64,000 nucleotides of DNA, from the NCBI GenBank assembly GCA_016290995.1, contig JAEEVR010000003.1:62001-126000 (forward strand), read 5' to 3'. Source of the stretch: Treponema sp. GTDB taxonomy: Bacteria; Spirochaetota; Spirochaetia; Treponematales; Treponemataceae. This document shows positions 46,438 through 54,547 of this stretch, piece after piece. Positions within the stretch are counted from its first letter, which is position 1, and every line of letters begins with the position of its first letter. A program made the position numbers and the translations under genes. A model generated the notes under the pieces. It did no database searches. It was not told the origin of the DNA and saw only the letters and a list, made by a program, of their open reading frames with translations.

Positions 46438-47010
46438 TTACTCCAGAATCCAGAGGTGCATCAGTTGAACCGTCTTGTTTTCAACGTCAACCTTTCCAAC
46501 GTGCGTCGCGTTGAACGGAATCAAAACCGTCCGCGGCTTTCCGCTAGAAGTTTTTTTGACGCTGTCCTCAAGAATAGCGCAACTCTCGGAAAGAACAACC
46601 TCCAACAGGTCGCCCGCCCCGCCTTCCAATACGTCTGTGATTGAACCTATAACTACAGGCGCAACCTCATCTGCCAATCCGTTCTCGTAGTAAACTAGAG
46701 AGCAATTTTTTAGATCCTCGATTAACCATTCGCCTTCTTTAGGCTGAAGGGCAAACTCGCGGGAAACGCGAAGCTCGGCGCCGTTTAATTTTCTCGCCGC
46801 TTCTGGAGAATCAACTCCCGCCAATTTCATGTAAAAGGCGTTTTGGGAACCTTCGACCCGCTCCACTTTGTAAAGCGTCGTCTCACCCTTAAGCCTCAAA
46901 GTCACTTCCTTTAACTGAGCGATGTGCTCATAACGGCCGGAAGCGCTCTCAACTTTAAATTCGCCCGAAAGTCCGTGAGGGCCTCGAACAAAAGCCACAG
47001 TCAAATCCAT
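46438..47010 (-). CDS. rimM: Ribosome maturation factor RimM
   Basis: 190 residues: RimM domain (LTVAFVRGPHGLSGEFKVESAS) followed by a PRC-barrel with VVIGSITDVLEGGAGDLLEVVL and LIPFNATHVGKVDVEN. Slightly longer than usual owing to an insert rich in Ser/Lys before the last strand. It aids 16S processing by binding S19. Starts eight bases after khpA. Confidence 0.93.
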   Translation of the reverse strand: MDLTVAFVRGPHGLSGEFKVESASGRYEHIAQLKEVTLRLKGETTLYKVERVEGSQNAFYMKLAGVDSPEAARKLNGAELRVSREFALQPKEGEWLIEDLKNCSLVYYENGLADEVAPVVIGSITDVLEGGAGDLLEVVLSESCAILEDSVKKTSSGKPRTVLIPFNATHVGKVDVENKTVQLMHLWILE

Positions 47011-47018
47011 CGGCGCTA

Positions 47019-47252
47019 TCAGTCCAGAATTTCAAGGCTGTATCGCTTGCCGTCTTTGTTAACCGTCGCGCCCAAAACCGTGCGCAAGGCTTTGGCAATG
47101 CGGCCATACTTGCCGATTACTTTTCCGATGTCGCTGTCGGCAACCTTCAACTCCAAAACAGGGCCGCGTTCGCCTTCAGTCTCATTCACAGAAACCGCGT
47201 CCGGATTATCGACCAATGATTTAGCGATGTATTCAATCAGGTCTTTTTCCAT
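47019..47252 (-). CDS. khpA: KH-domain RNA-binding protein KhpA
   Basis: 77 residues, a single KH fold with the GxxG-type loop IGKVIGKYGRIAKALRTVLGA. Partner of KhpB/Jag in other bacteria and regularly placed between rpsP and rimM. Confidence 0.94.
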   Translation of the reverse strand: MEKDLIEYIAKSLVDNPDAVSVNETEGERGPVLELKVADSDIGKVIGKYGRIAKALRTVLGATVNKDGKRYSLEILD

Positions 47253-47261
47253 TTGCGATTC

Positions 47262-47522
47262 CTACTTTGACTGACCGTTGCGGGCCAGGCCTTTTTTGTT
47301 GAAAATTTTAGCCACTGTGTCAGTAGGCTGAGCGCCGACGCTAAGCCAATACTTGGCGCGGTCTTCTTTAAAAGCGATTTGCTTGTCAGCTACTTCGATG
47401 GGCTGGTAAACGCCAATCTCTTCGATCGTCTTGCCGTCGCGGGGCTTTCTCGCGTCCATTACAACGATGCGGTAGCAGGGCCTTTTGGCCGCGCCAAATC
47501 TCTTAAGTCTGATTTTGACCAC
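47262..47522 (-). CDS. rpsP: Ribosomal protein S16
   Basis: 86 residues from a GTG start at 47522 with GGAGG six bases upstream; the protein then begins [30 protein letters not shown], as expected for S16. A longer frame exists upstream but does not match the family. First gene of the rpsP-khpA-rimM-trmD-rplS operon. Confidence 0.97.
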   Translation of the reverse strand: MVKIRLKRFGAAKRPCYRIVVMDARKPRDGKTIEEIGVYQPIEVADKQIAFKEDRAKYWLSVGAQPTDTVAKIFNKKGLARNGQSK

Positions 47523-47645
47523 CTTAAACCTCCATGTAGAACTCGAAGCGAACGGGCCCAAGTCCTAATTTAGACAATAATACACTATACAGTGTGAGCG
47601 TTAATTATAATGAAAAGAATAAAGTTAATCAAGTATATAACGAAT

Positions 47646-47804
47646 AAAAAAGCGGCTCCCAGTTGCGGCTGCGTCCGACGAAACCGCTAGATATCGTCGC
47701 TACACGCAATTTGCCCCTTGAAACTATTTACGTCTGCCGCTATCGCGGCAGGGGCAAATTGAGTGTTTTCGCCGGCCGCCCCGCGCCTTCGCGCCGCTTT
47801 TTTT
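47646..47804. repeat. 159-bp structured intergenic element, copy B
   Basis: Pairs with copy A (32351-32509). Its outer stem is AGCGGC/GCCGCT and its inner stem CAATTTGCCCC/GGGGCAAATTG; CTGCCGC-TATC-GCGGCAG caps the structure. It ends in seven T on the right and six A on the left. It occupies most of the 377-bp gap between rpsP and the SUMF1 gene; the rest of the gap (47523-47645) holds the rpsP leader with no convincing promoter and 47805-47844 shows nothing. Confidence 0.75.
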
Positions 47805-47844
47805 CATTCTACCTTAATTGTTTCATTATATTAACGCAAAACAC

Positions 47845-47876
47845 AAAAAAAAAACGCCCGCGGTTTGGCGGGCGCG
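47845..47876 (-). terminator. Terminator of the SUMF1-type gene
   Basis: CGCCCGC-CAAACC-GCGGGCG hairpin followed by a 10-T run on the minus strand. Confidence 0.85.
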
Positions 47877-47899
47877 TTTTGGGCGGATTATAACCGTTC

Positions 47900-48706
47900 C
47901 TACAAAGTGCGGGCTAGGCGCATTCCCAAGTAGAAGTTGGAAAAGTCCGCGGGGTCCCAGTTGCGGTTGGTGATTTCGTAGTACATTGTGTCGGTGCCGG
48001 CATAGCCGCCGCCGCGGTTGGCGCACTTTCCGTTTGTGGACTTAAGGTCGTTGCACCATTCCCACACGTTTCCGCTCATGTCGTAAATGCCAAGCTCGTT
48101 GGGCTTTTTCTTTCCGACCTCGCGGGTCTTGTTTTCGCTGTTAAAGTAGTACCAGGCGACGGCGTTTACGTCATCGCTGCCCGAATACATGTAGCTGGCC
48201 AACTGGCTTCCGCCGCCGGCCGCCAATTCCCATTCAGCCTGGGTCGGAAGGCGGTAACCGGTCTTTGTAAGGTCGCAAGTGACCGTGGCGCTTACGATTT
48301 TTCCGCTAGAGTCGCGCTTTACGTCGTTTATTGTGTAGCATTGGGCGGCCGCTCCCAAAGTTTGGGCGGTCAACTGGTTGCAAAAGAAAACCGCGTCGTA
48401 CCAAGTGATGTTTTCCACCGGACGGCGGCCCTGAACTTCTCCCGCGGCGGGATTGTTCTTGAACGAGCTGGGGTTGGAGCCCATTACGCTGTTGTACAAA
48501 TCTTGGGTAACTTCGAATTTGCTGATAGAAAAGCCTTTGATGGTTTGCGATCCAATGGTTCCCGCAAAATTATTTACTTGAACCGTCTGGCCAGAGGGGA
48601 TTACAGTTACAAAATCCTGGGCGACAGTTGAAGCGCTGGGAACCGCAAAAGCGAACAAGGTCTCGGCAGCAAACAAGGCGCACAGACAAAATGATTTTGC
48701 TTTCAT
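47900..48706 (-). CDS. Exported SUMF1/formylglycine-generating-enzyme-like protein
   Basis: 268 residues from the ATG at 48706 (AGGAG seven bases upstream), signal peptide MKAKSFCLCALFAAETLFAFA. The SUMF1 fold is clear: FEVTQDLYNSVMGSNPS, RRPVENITWYDAVFFCNQL, GYRLPTQAEWELAAGGG, GIYDMSGNVWEWC, and NFYLGMRLARTL. The active-site cysteine region of true FGEs (RGGSW...C) reads RGGGYAGTDTMYYEITNRN with no cysteine, so enzyme activity is doubtful and a binding role is more likely. Confidence 0.88.
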   Translation of the reverse strand: MKAKSFCLCALFAAETLFAFAVPSASTVAQDFVTVIPSGQTVQVNNFAGTIGSQTIKGFSISKFEVTQDLYNSVMGSNPSSFKNNPAAGEVQGRRPVENITWYDAVFFCNQLTAQTLGAAAQCYTINDVKRDSSGKIVSATVTCDLTKTGYRLPTQAEWELAAGGGSQLASYMYSGSDDVNAVAWYYFNSENKTREVGKKKPNELGIYDMSGNVWEWCNDLKSTNGKCANRGGGYAGTDTMYYEITNRNWDPADFSNFYLGMRLARTL

Positions 48707-48762
48707 TGCCATTCTCCTATAAAAAAATCCAACGTACTTCCCCCATATTTTAAATCATAGTG

Positions 48763-48791
48763 ATTATACCACCCTTCCATTAAAAAATCAA
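48763..48791 (-). promoter_or_regulatory. Promoter of the SUMF1-type gene
   Basis: Minus-strand TTGATT (48786-48791), 17 bp, TATAAT (48763-48768); leader about 50 nt. Confidence 0.62.
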
Positions 48792-48827
48792 GTTTTTAAA
48801 GAAAATTTTTTTTTCGACTTTTTTTAG

Positions 48828-48856
48828 TGGAAAAAACGAAAAAAGCGCGCTATAAT
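48828..48856 (+). promoter_or_regulatory. Promoter of the CAT-like gene
   Basis: TATAAT at 48851-48856 with a weak -35 (TGGAAA, 48828-48833) 17 bp upstream, then GGAGG before the ATG at 48879. Confidence 0.45.
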
Positions 48857-48878
48857 AGCGGTACTTTTGGAGGAATTT

Positions 48879-49532
48879 ATGGTAAAAGAAGCCGGCTACA
48901 AGCCGTTGGATATGAAAACTTGGGCCAGAACCCCCTACTACAACTATTACGCGCACGGCTCAAAAGGAATGTGCGCCGTAACCGCCAACCTTGACATTTC
49001 GGCGCTGGCCAAAAAGGCTGGGAACGACATTTACGTTCCGCTCCTTTACGCAATCACAAAGGTTATCAACGCCCACAAAGAGTTCCGCGTAGGCTACTGC
49101 AAGGAAAACGGCGAGTTGATGGTTTGGGACTACGTTTCGCCCATCCACCGCGTTTTCCACCCGGACACAGAGACTTTTACCCGCATTTGCACAGAATGGA
49201 AGGAAGACTACAAGGCTTTCGCCAAGGGAGCGGCGGCCGACATAGCCAAAGGCGAAAAATGCGCCACGCTCAACGCCGACGAGTTCCCTGACAGCGTTTT
49301 TGAAGTTTCTTACGTTCCGTGGCTGCACTACAGCTCGGTCAACATGAAAATGTCAGAAAGCGGAAAATACTTGGCGCCGATCGTCACAATCGGCAAGGCC
49401 GAGGAAATCAACGGCGCAAGCCAGATTCCGCTTACAATGCAAATCAGCCACGCCGTTGCCGACGGCTTCCACATCGCCCGCTTCTTTGAAGAAGTCAAGG
49501 CCGAAACGGAAAAGCTGGCCGCCAGCCTCTGA
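48879..49532 (+). CDS. Chloramphenicol acetyltransferase-like acyltransferase
   Basis: 217 residues from the ATG at 48879, set by GGAGG. The trimeric CAT fold is indicated by RTPYYNYYAHGSKGMCAVTANLDIS, FRVGYCKENGELMVWDYVSP and the catalytic QISHAVADGFHIARFF, with His191 and the Asp-Gly that follows. Family enzymes transfer acetyl from acetyl-CoA to chloramphenicol or other hydroxyls; many chromosomal homologues do not confer resistance, so the substrate is open. Transcribed alone with its own terminator. Confidence 0.85.
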   Translation: MVKEAGYKPLDMKTWARTPYYNYYAHGSKGMCAVTANLDISALAKKAGNDIYVPLLYAITKVINAHKEFRVGYCKENGELMVWDYVSPIHRVFHPDTETFTRICTEWKEDYKAFAKGAAADIAKGEKCATLNADEFPDSVFEVSYVPWLHYSSVNMKMSESGKYLAPIVTIGKAEEINGASQIPLTMQISHAVADGFHIARFFEEVKAETEKLAASL

Positions 49533-49554
49533 TAATCAAGGCTAAAAGAACAAC

Positions 49555-49586
49555 AAAAAAAACCGCTCCTAGAGAGCGGTTTTTTT
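49555..49586. terminator. Bidirectional terminator between CAT-like gene and cheY
   Basis: AACCGCTC-CTAGA-GAGCGGTT hairpin with A- and T-runs on both sides; closes the rightward CAT-like gene and the leftward che operon. Confidence 0.85.
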
Positions 49587-49615
49587 ATCGAGAAAATTGC
49601 CTTTAAGCGGCAGCT

Positions 49616-50050
49616 CTATTTAAGCGCGGCGCTAATGCGCTCCAAAACCTTTTTGCGGTCAAGGGGCTTAATGATGTAGTTCTTGGCTCCAAGAAGCAAT
49701 GATTTCTTAACCAATTCTTCTTTTCCAAGAGCGCTTACCATTACCACGCGGGCGTTTTTGTCAAAAGCCATGATCTGCTCAAGGGCGGTGATTCCGTCCA
49801 TGCGCGGCATTGTGATGTCCATCGTTACGATGTCAACATTGGGGCACAATTCCTTGTATTTGTCGACGCCTTCTTTTCCGTCACCGGCAGTGGCGACAAC
49901 TTCGTAGCCTTCGCTGGCGAGAATCTGGCCCAACTGCTTGGCTACAAACATTGAATCGTCAACAACCAAGACGCGGAATTTAGATCCGTCGTCTTTTGTT
50001 CCTTCAGGGGGACGCTCGTTAATTGCAGGAAAATCGCCTTTTGTTTTCAT
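49616..50050 (-). CDS. cheY: Chemotaxis response regulator CheY
   Basis: 144 residues: a ~24-residue N-terminal extension (MKTKGDFPAINERPPEGT...) before the receiver domain. The acidic pair is Asp31-Asp32 (VVDDS), the phosphorylated residue Asp78 (IVTMDITMPRMDG), with VSALGKEEL and IIKPLDR supplying Ser and Lys. It carries the signal from CheA to the flagellar motor. Last gene of the operon. Confidence 0.94.
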   Translation of the reverse strand: MKTKGDFPAINERPPEGTKDDGSKFRVLVVDDSMFVAKQLGQILASEGYEVVATAGDGKEGVDKYKELCPNVDIVTMDITMPRMDGITALEQIMAFDKNARVVMVSALGKEELVKKSLLLGAKNYIIKPLDRKKVLERISAALK

Positions 50051-50071
50051 ATTATCTTCTCCCTTTAAACC

Positions 50072-50557
50072 TTATTCAGCGCGTTCGCGAATAGCGACGT
50101 TCAATTCAATTTCACCGCACTCAGAAATGAGAGGAACAATCAAGGCCTCTACATTTTGAGCGGAACCCGGCAAAGCCGCAATTTCCATCTTTTCGCCGGC
50201 AAACAACGTTGGCGGCGTCAAGTCAAACTTAAATCCAAGCTCGTGAAGCTTTGTAACGGCTTGGGCCGTAATCAAGTTGGCCAACTCGCTGATTGTGGCC
50301 TTGGCCAAGTCGTCAAACTGCGTAAGAGTTTCCCCGTTCATCTTTGAAGCGAGGTTAAGGGCGGTTTCGTAAGTCATGTCAAAAAGAACACGACCCTCAA
50401 CGTCGCCCGCCAAACCGACAAGCGCGGCAACGCCCATAACAGGCATAGCCACTGATTTGAGCGACAATTCTCCGCGTTTTACTTCAGCTCCACCGAGAAC
50501 CTCTTTTAGAACCCTGTATGAAGTTTCTACAAATGGATTGATATACTCAACTCTCAT
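50072..50557 (-). CDS. cheX: CheY-P phosphatase CheX
   Basis: 161 residues matching CheX: YINPFVETSYRVLKEVLG at the start and the catalytic ExxN helix ISELANLITAQAVTKL in the middle. It dephosphorylates CheY-P and is the usual phosphatase in spirochaetes, which lack CheZ. Position between the CheW fusion and cheY fits. Confidence 0.93.
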   Translation of the reverse strand: MRVEYINPFVETSYRVLKEVLGGAEVKRGELSLKSVAMPVMGVAALVGLAGDVEGRVLFDMTYETALNLASKMNGETLTQFDDLAKATISELANLITAQAVTKLHELGFKFDLTPPTLFAGEKMEIAALPGSAQNVEALIVPLISECGEIELNVAIRERAE

Positions 50558-50572
50558 GCATTTCTCCTTATA

Positions 50573-52039
50573 TTATTGTTTGCTATAATACGTCAATGAA
50601 CCCTGAGTCTTTTCGCCCCAGCTCAAACCAGAACCAACGCTTTCGTTTTCTCCCAAGAACAAGATTCCGTTTCCTTTGAGCTTTTCCTCAAAGTCAGTCA
50701 AAACCGTTTTTTGTCCTTCCGGCGGGATCAGCGAAAGCACGTCCCTTGCAAATATAATGTCCGTCATCGGCAACGCGTTGGCGTTCTTAATGTCGTGATA
50801 CTCAAACATTATAATGTCTTTTATTTCTTGTGTAAAGGTGTATTCGCCCGTTACGCTTTTTTGCACAAAAGGAGCCAGCCAGCCAGCGGCATCCGCGTCA
50901 GGAACAGTAAGCAAGGGAGCGTTGGCGATGTTGAGCAAGTCAGTCTCATGCGCGTAAATTCTTATCCTTGACTGCGGGTAGCGCTTTTTAAGAACGCAAG
51001 CCAACGAGAAAGACTCCTGGCCTTTTCCGCATCCGGGGTTCCAAACCAAGATTTGCTTGGCGGCGTTGTCCGGCAAAATATCGAAAACCGAGTCCGCGTA
51101 TTCTTTTGTCCAAAAGGCTCCGCTGTTGCTTGACCAGAAGGGCTTTAAGAACTCGTCCGCGTCGTTTGCCGAAGCGAACTGAACCGAAGCGCCGCGGCTT
51201 TCCTTCCATTCGGAATAGCGGTTTTCAAACCAAGACTTGTTGACTTCTGTAATGTAGAATTTCTTGAATTCCACAAGGCCGTCGATGACAAACTTTTTGT
51301 CGGAATCTTCGGCAGGCGCTTCGGCGGCCGAAGCGGACGGTCCAGATCCAGCGTCAGCGGCCGGAGCGGCGGCTTTTGCGGGAGGAACGTCTCCAGAGCG
51401 CTCGTCGATGTCGTCGTCAGGATTGACAGGCTTGGCGGCGGGAGCTTTCTCAGCGCCTTCTGCAGGAGCTTGTTCTTTTGCAAGCTCGTAATCTCTTGGC
51501 GCGTTGCCTTCGTCGCCTTCGGGATTCTTTCCAAAGATGCGGGCAATGTCAAGCAAAACGTAAAGGCGGTCGCGCGCCTCGACGATTCCGTAAATGAACT
51601 TAATGTTAATGTCGCCAAAAAGCGGATGCGGCGGCTGGATTGAAGACTTTTGAATGCCAACAATGCCTTCGATTTGGTCTACGACAACGCCAAAGACATG
51701 GTCTTCGATTGAAATTATCAAAAGGTTTTCAACTTGGTCGGGCTTTCTTGGAGGAACTTCAATGTTAAAGAATTTGCGCAAGTCGACGATCGGAATGATT
51801 TCGCCGCGCAAATTGTAAACGCCCAAAACAAACGGCACAGTGTTGGGAACGTAAGTAAAGCGGCTGGCTTTTACGATTTCCTTTACGTGCATGATGTCGA
51901 TGGCGTAATCTTTTCCCGCAAGAGTGAAAGCCGCCATTCTAAAGTCGAACAAAGCGACTGATTCGCGCTCTTCATCGTCGACAAAGTCACGTTCAGTATT
52001 GTCTGTCTGGCTGTTAATTGCTACTGCTGTCTCTTCCAT
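50573..52039 (-). CDS. cheW: CheW - CheR-like fusion protein
   Basis: 488 residues in three parts: a CheW domain (about 28-175; AGKDYAIDIMHVKEIVKASRFTYVPN, YNLRGEIIPIVDLR), an Ala/Pro/Asp-rich linker (about 180-250), and a C-terminal CheR-like methyltransferase domain. The SAM loop ILVWNPGCGKGQESFSLA is recognisable, but the CRNVLIYF motif of CheR reads ARDVLSLI. CheW-CheR-like fusions are known from Treponema chemoreceptor arrays. Enzyme activity of the tail is uncertain. Confidence 0.9.
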   Translation of the reverse strand: MEETAVAINSQTDNTERDFVDDEERESVALFDFRMAAFTLAGKDYAIDIMHVKEIVKASRFTYVPNTVPFVLGVYNLRGEIIPIVDLRKFFNIEVPPRKPDQVENLLIISIEDHVFGVVVDQIEGIVGIQKSSIQPPHPLFGDINIKFIYGIVEARDRLYVLLDIARIFGKNPEGDEGNAPRDYELAKEQAPAEGAEKAPAAKPVNPDDDIDERSGDVPPAKAAAPAADAGSGPSASAAEAPAEDSDKKFVIDGLVEFKKFYITEVNKSWFENRYSEWKESRGASVQFASANDADEFLKPFWSSNSGAFWTKEYADSVFDILPDNAAKQILVWNPGCGKGQESFSLACVLKKRYPQSRIRIYAHETDLLNIANAPLLTVPDADAAGWLAPFVQKSVTGEYTFTQEIKDIIMFEYHDIKNANALPMTDIIFARDVLSLIPPEGQKTVLTDFEEKLKGNGILFLGENESVGSGLSWGEKTQGSLTYYSKQ

Positions 52040-52042
52040 AAG

Positions 52043-54490
52043 CTACGCCCTTTTTTCCTGAAGCTGTTGCGCGTCTTTTTCCTGCCGAACTCCAAGCTCA
52101 AGCAGTTGACTTACATCGATAATCAAAGAAACTGAACCGTCGCCCAAGATTGAGGCTCCGGCAATTCCCGGCGAATTGGTGAACTGGTCGCGCAAGGCCT
52201 TGATTACAACGTCTTCCTCGCCGATCAACGAGTCTACCATAACGCCAATCTTTTTCTCTTGCGTTCCGACGATGACTACAAAACAATATTCGCTTGTGTT
52301 GGAGCTCTTTATGTGGAAGAGGCGGCTCAAGCGCAAAATGCTTATTACTTCGTCGCGAACGTTCAAAACTTCGTAATTGTCGATCGTGTTGATTTCTTCT
52401 TTGCGAACGCGCTGGCTTTCGATAACCGAAGTGATCGGGATCGAGTAAACCTGCGTTCCGACGCGGACCAAAAGGCCCTGGATAATCGCCAAAGTAAGGG
52501 GAAGCTTGATCGTAAATGTCGATCCCTTGCCGGCTCCCGAAGTGACGGAAACCGTTCCCTTAAGCTTTTCGATCATTGTGCGGACAACGTCCAAGCCTAC
52601 GCCGCGTCCTGAAACGTTTGAGATTTTTTCTGCGGTCGAGAAGCCCGGCTGGAAAATAAGGTTGTAGGCTTCTTGATCCGTAAGCAATTTGTTGGGATGC
52701 AAGATGCCGCGGCTGATGGCCTTTTCGCGGACTTTTTCGACGTTGATTCCAGCGCCGTCGTCCTGAATCTCGATAACGATTTGGTTGCCTTCGTTGGCGG
52801 CCTTAAGAAGCAGAGTTCCCGTCTCGGGCTTGCCGGCGGCCTTGCGAACTTCGGGCTCTTCGATTCCGTGGTCAACAGAGTTGCGGACGCAGTGCATGAT
52901 CGGGTCAAGCAAATCGTCGACGACAGTCTTGTCCAATTCGGTGTCTTCGCCTTCCATGACCAACTCGACCTTTTTCTTGAGGTCGCGCTGCAAGTCGCGG
53001 ACGACGCGGGGGAAGCGGTTGAAAATCTGCGAAATGGGAACCATTCGGGTTTTCATTACGCCTTCCTGAAGCTCGCCTACAATTTGTCCAAGGTTCTGGG
53101 TAGAGCCGCGGAACTTTACGTTCAAATCTTTTAAGTTGCCCATAAAGGGGTCGTAGTAAGTCAAGAGGTCGCCGTATTCCTGAACGATCTTTGCCTTTAC
53201 GTCCTTTGCGGGAATGCCGTTTTGCATTTCGTTAAGATATTCGGGCAATTGGTCAAAGAGGCGGCGGAACTTTTCTTTAAAGCCGGACGCATACATCATG
53301 AACTGAGTCTGCATGTCGTTCATCTGCATGGCGTACTGGTTAAAGGCCGCCTTTATGATAACGGTTTCTGAAACAAGGTTGAGCAAATAGTCGATGCGCT
53401 TTGAATCTACGCGCAATACCGCGTTTTGCTGAATCGGAGTTCCCGACGCTTTTGCGGGAGCGGCGGCTTTTGCGGGAGCCGCGGCTTTTGGAGCCTCTGC
53501 CTTTGGCGCTTCCTGGGCGGGAGCGGCGGCGGGGGCCGGAGCGCTTTCTTGCGCGGCGGCAGGAGCCGGAGCAGGCGCCTGAGCGGCGGCTTGGGGCGCG
53601 GGAGCGGCAGCGGCGGGAGCCGCGCCGGCTGTCGGGCCAGTTACGGGCTGACAGTCAGTGCTGAGAGTTACGTCGCTAAGGAAGGCGACGTCTTCGATCG
53701 CGCTGGGCTCTTGGTCCGAAGCCAAGTAGTAAACGACTTGCGGATAGAATTCGTCTTCGTAAAGGGCGTCAAAATCAGGAACGGTTTTAAGAACGGTTCC
53801 GCAGGCCTTAAGGGCGGCGAATACTTGGATGCCGCCTACAGAGTTCATCGGATTGTTTTCGTCAAAGCGAACGTCCACGCTGTAAAGCTTTTGGGCGCCC
53901 TGCAAGCCGTCTCTAAGCTCGTTGTAATCGTCCGCGCTAAGAGGCGGAAGTCCGCCAGCGGCTGCCGGAGCGGCGGCGGCGGGAGCGGCAACAGGTTCCG
54001 GAGCGGGAGCCGCAGGAGCGGGTGTCGGAGCCGGAGCGGCGCCAGGACCAGTTCCAGCCGGAGGCGTTGCCTTTTTCTTTTTCTTGTCGCCTTTTTCTGG
54101 AATCAAAGCGTTAAGGCGGCTTTCTATCGGACCAACGTCCTCTTGGTAAACAGAGCCGTTGGCGCGAGCGTCAAGCATGGCTTTGATAACGTCTATTGAA
54201 TTTAAGAGCAAGTCGACGATTTCTTCGTTGGCCTCTAAGCGGTCGCTTCTAAGCTCGTCCAAAACGTCTTCGACTTTATGAGTAAACTCCGCGAGTTCCG
54301 TAAATTCAACGGTGGCCGAACCGCCTTTTAGCGTATGAGCGGCTCTAAAAATTTCGTCAATGGCCTCGTGATTGGAAGGATCGCTTTCTATTACAAGAAT
54401 ATTGCTTTCGAGAGTATCAACTTGAGACTGGGCCTCAGTGAAAAAATCTTTTAGCAATTCTTCGTTATTTATGTCAAGATAATCACTCAT
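52043..54490 (-). CDS. cheA: Chemotaxis histidine kinase CheA
   Basis: 815 residues: Hpt/P1 with phospho-His52 (RAAHTLKGGSATVEF), an Ala/Pro linker, a P2-like domain (YSVDVRFDENNPMNSVGGIQ), a second Ala/Pro-rich linker, the dimerisation helices, the HATPase domain (NSVDHGIEEPEVR, IQDDGAGI, GRGVGLDVV) and a C-terminal CheW-like domain. It receives signals from chemoreceptors and phosphorylates CheY. First gene of the operon; its promoter allows hardly any 5' leader. Confidence 0.97.
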   Translation of the reverse strand: MSDYLDINNEELLKDFFTEAQSQVDTLESNILVIESDPSNHEAIDEIFRAAHTLKGGSATVEFTELAEFTHKVEDVLDELRSDRLEANEEIVDLLLNSIDVIKAMLDARANGSVYQEDVGPIESRLNALIPEKGDKKKKKATPPAGTGPGAAPAPTPAPAAPAPEPVAAPAAAAPAAAGGLPPLSADDYNELRDGLQGAQKLYSVDVRFDENNPMNSVGGIQVFAALKACGTVLKTVPDFDALYEDEFYPQVVYYLASDQEPSAIEDVAFLSDVTLSTDCQPVTGPTAGAAPAAAAPAPQAAAQAPAPAPAAAQESAPAPAAAPAQEAPKAEAPKAAAPAKAAAPAKASGTPIQQNAVLRVDSKRIDYLLNLVSETVIIKAAFNQYAMQMNDMQTQFMMYASGFKEKFRRLFDQLPEYLNEMQNGIPAKDVKAKIVQEYGDLLTYYDPFMGNLKDLNVKFRGSTQNLGQIVGELQEGVMKTRMVPISQIFNRFPRVVRDLQRDLKKKVELVMEGEDTELDKTVVDDLLDPIMHCVRNSVDHGIEEPEVRKAAGKPETGTLLLKAANEGNQIVIEIQDDGAGINVEKVREKAISRGILHPNKLLTDQEAYNLIFQPGFSTAEKISNVSGRGVGLDVVRTMIEKLKGTVSVTSGAGKGSTFTIKLPLTLAIIQGLLVRVGTQVYSIPITSVIESQRVRKEEINTIDNYEVLNVRDEVISILRLSRLFHIKSSNTSEYCFVVIVGTQEKKIGVMVDSLIGEEDVVIKALRDQFTNSPGIAGASILGDGSVSLIIDVSQLLELGVRQEKDAQQLQEKRA

Positions 54491-54498
54491 ATCTTACT

Positions 54499-54526
54499 AT
54501 TCTATACTATTTTGGCTATAAGTCAA
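54499..54526 (-). promoter_or_regulatory. Promoter of the che operon, nearly leaderless
   Basis: Minus-strand TTGACT (54521-54526), 16 bp, TAGAAT (54499-54504); eight bases to the cheA ATG and no real Shine-Dalgarno. Confidence 0.5.
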
Positions 54527-54547
54527 GAATAAAAACTCGTTTTTTTT

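Noticed and set aside
47560..47625. Promoter for rpsP
   Set aside because: TATTAT and TATAGT hexamers are present but no acceptable -35 box lies 16-18 bp upstream, so no site is claimed.
48879..49532. CAT-like gene as an acquired antibiotic-resistance cassette
   Set aside because: No integron, transposase or resistance neighbours, and codon use matches the surrounding genes; more likely a chromosomal acetyltransferase.
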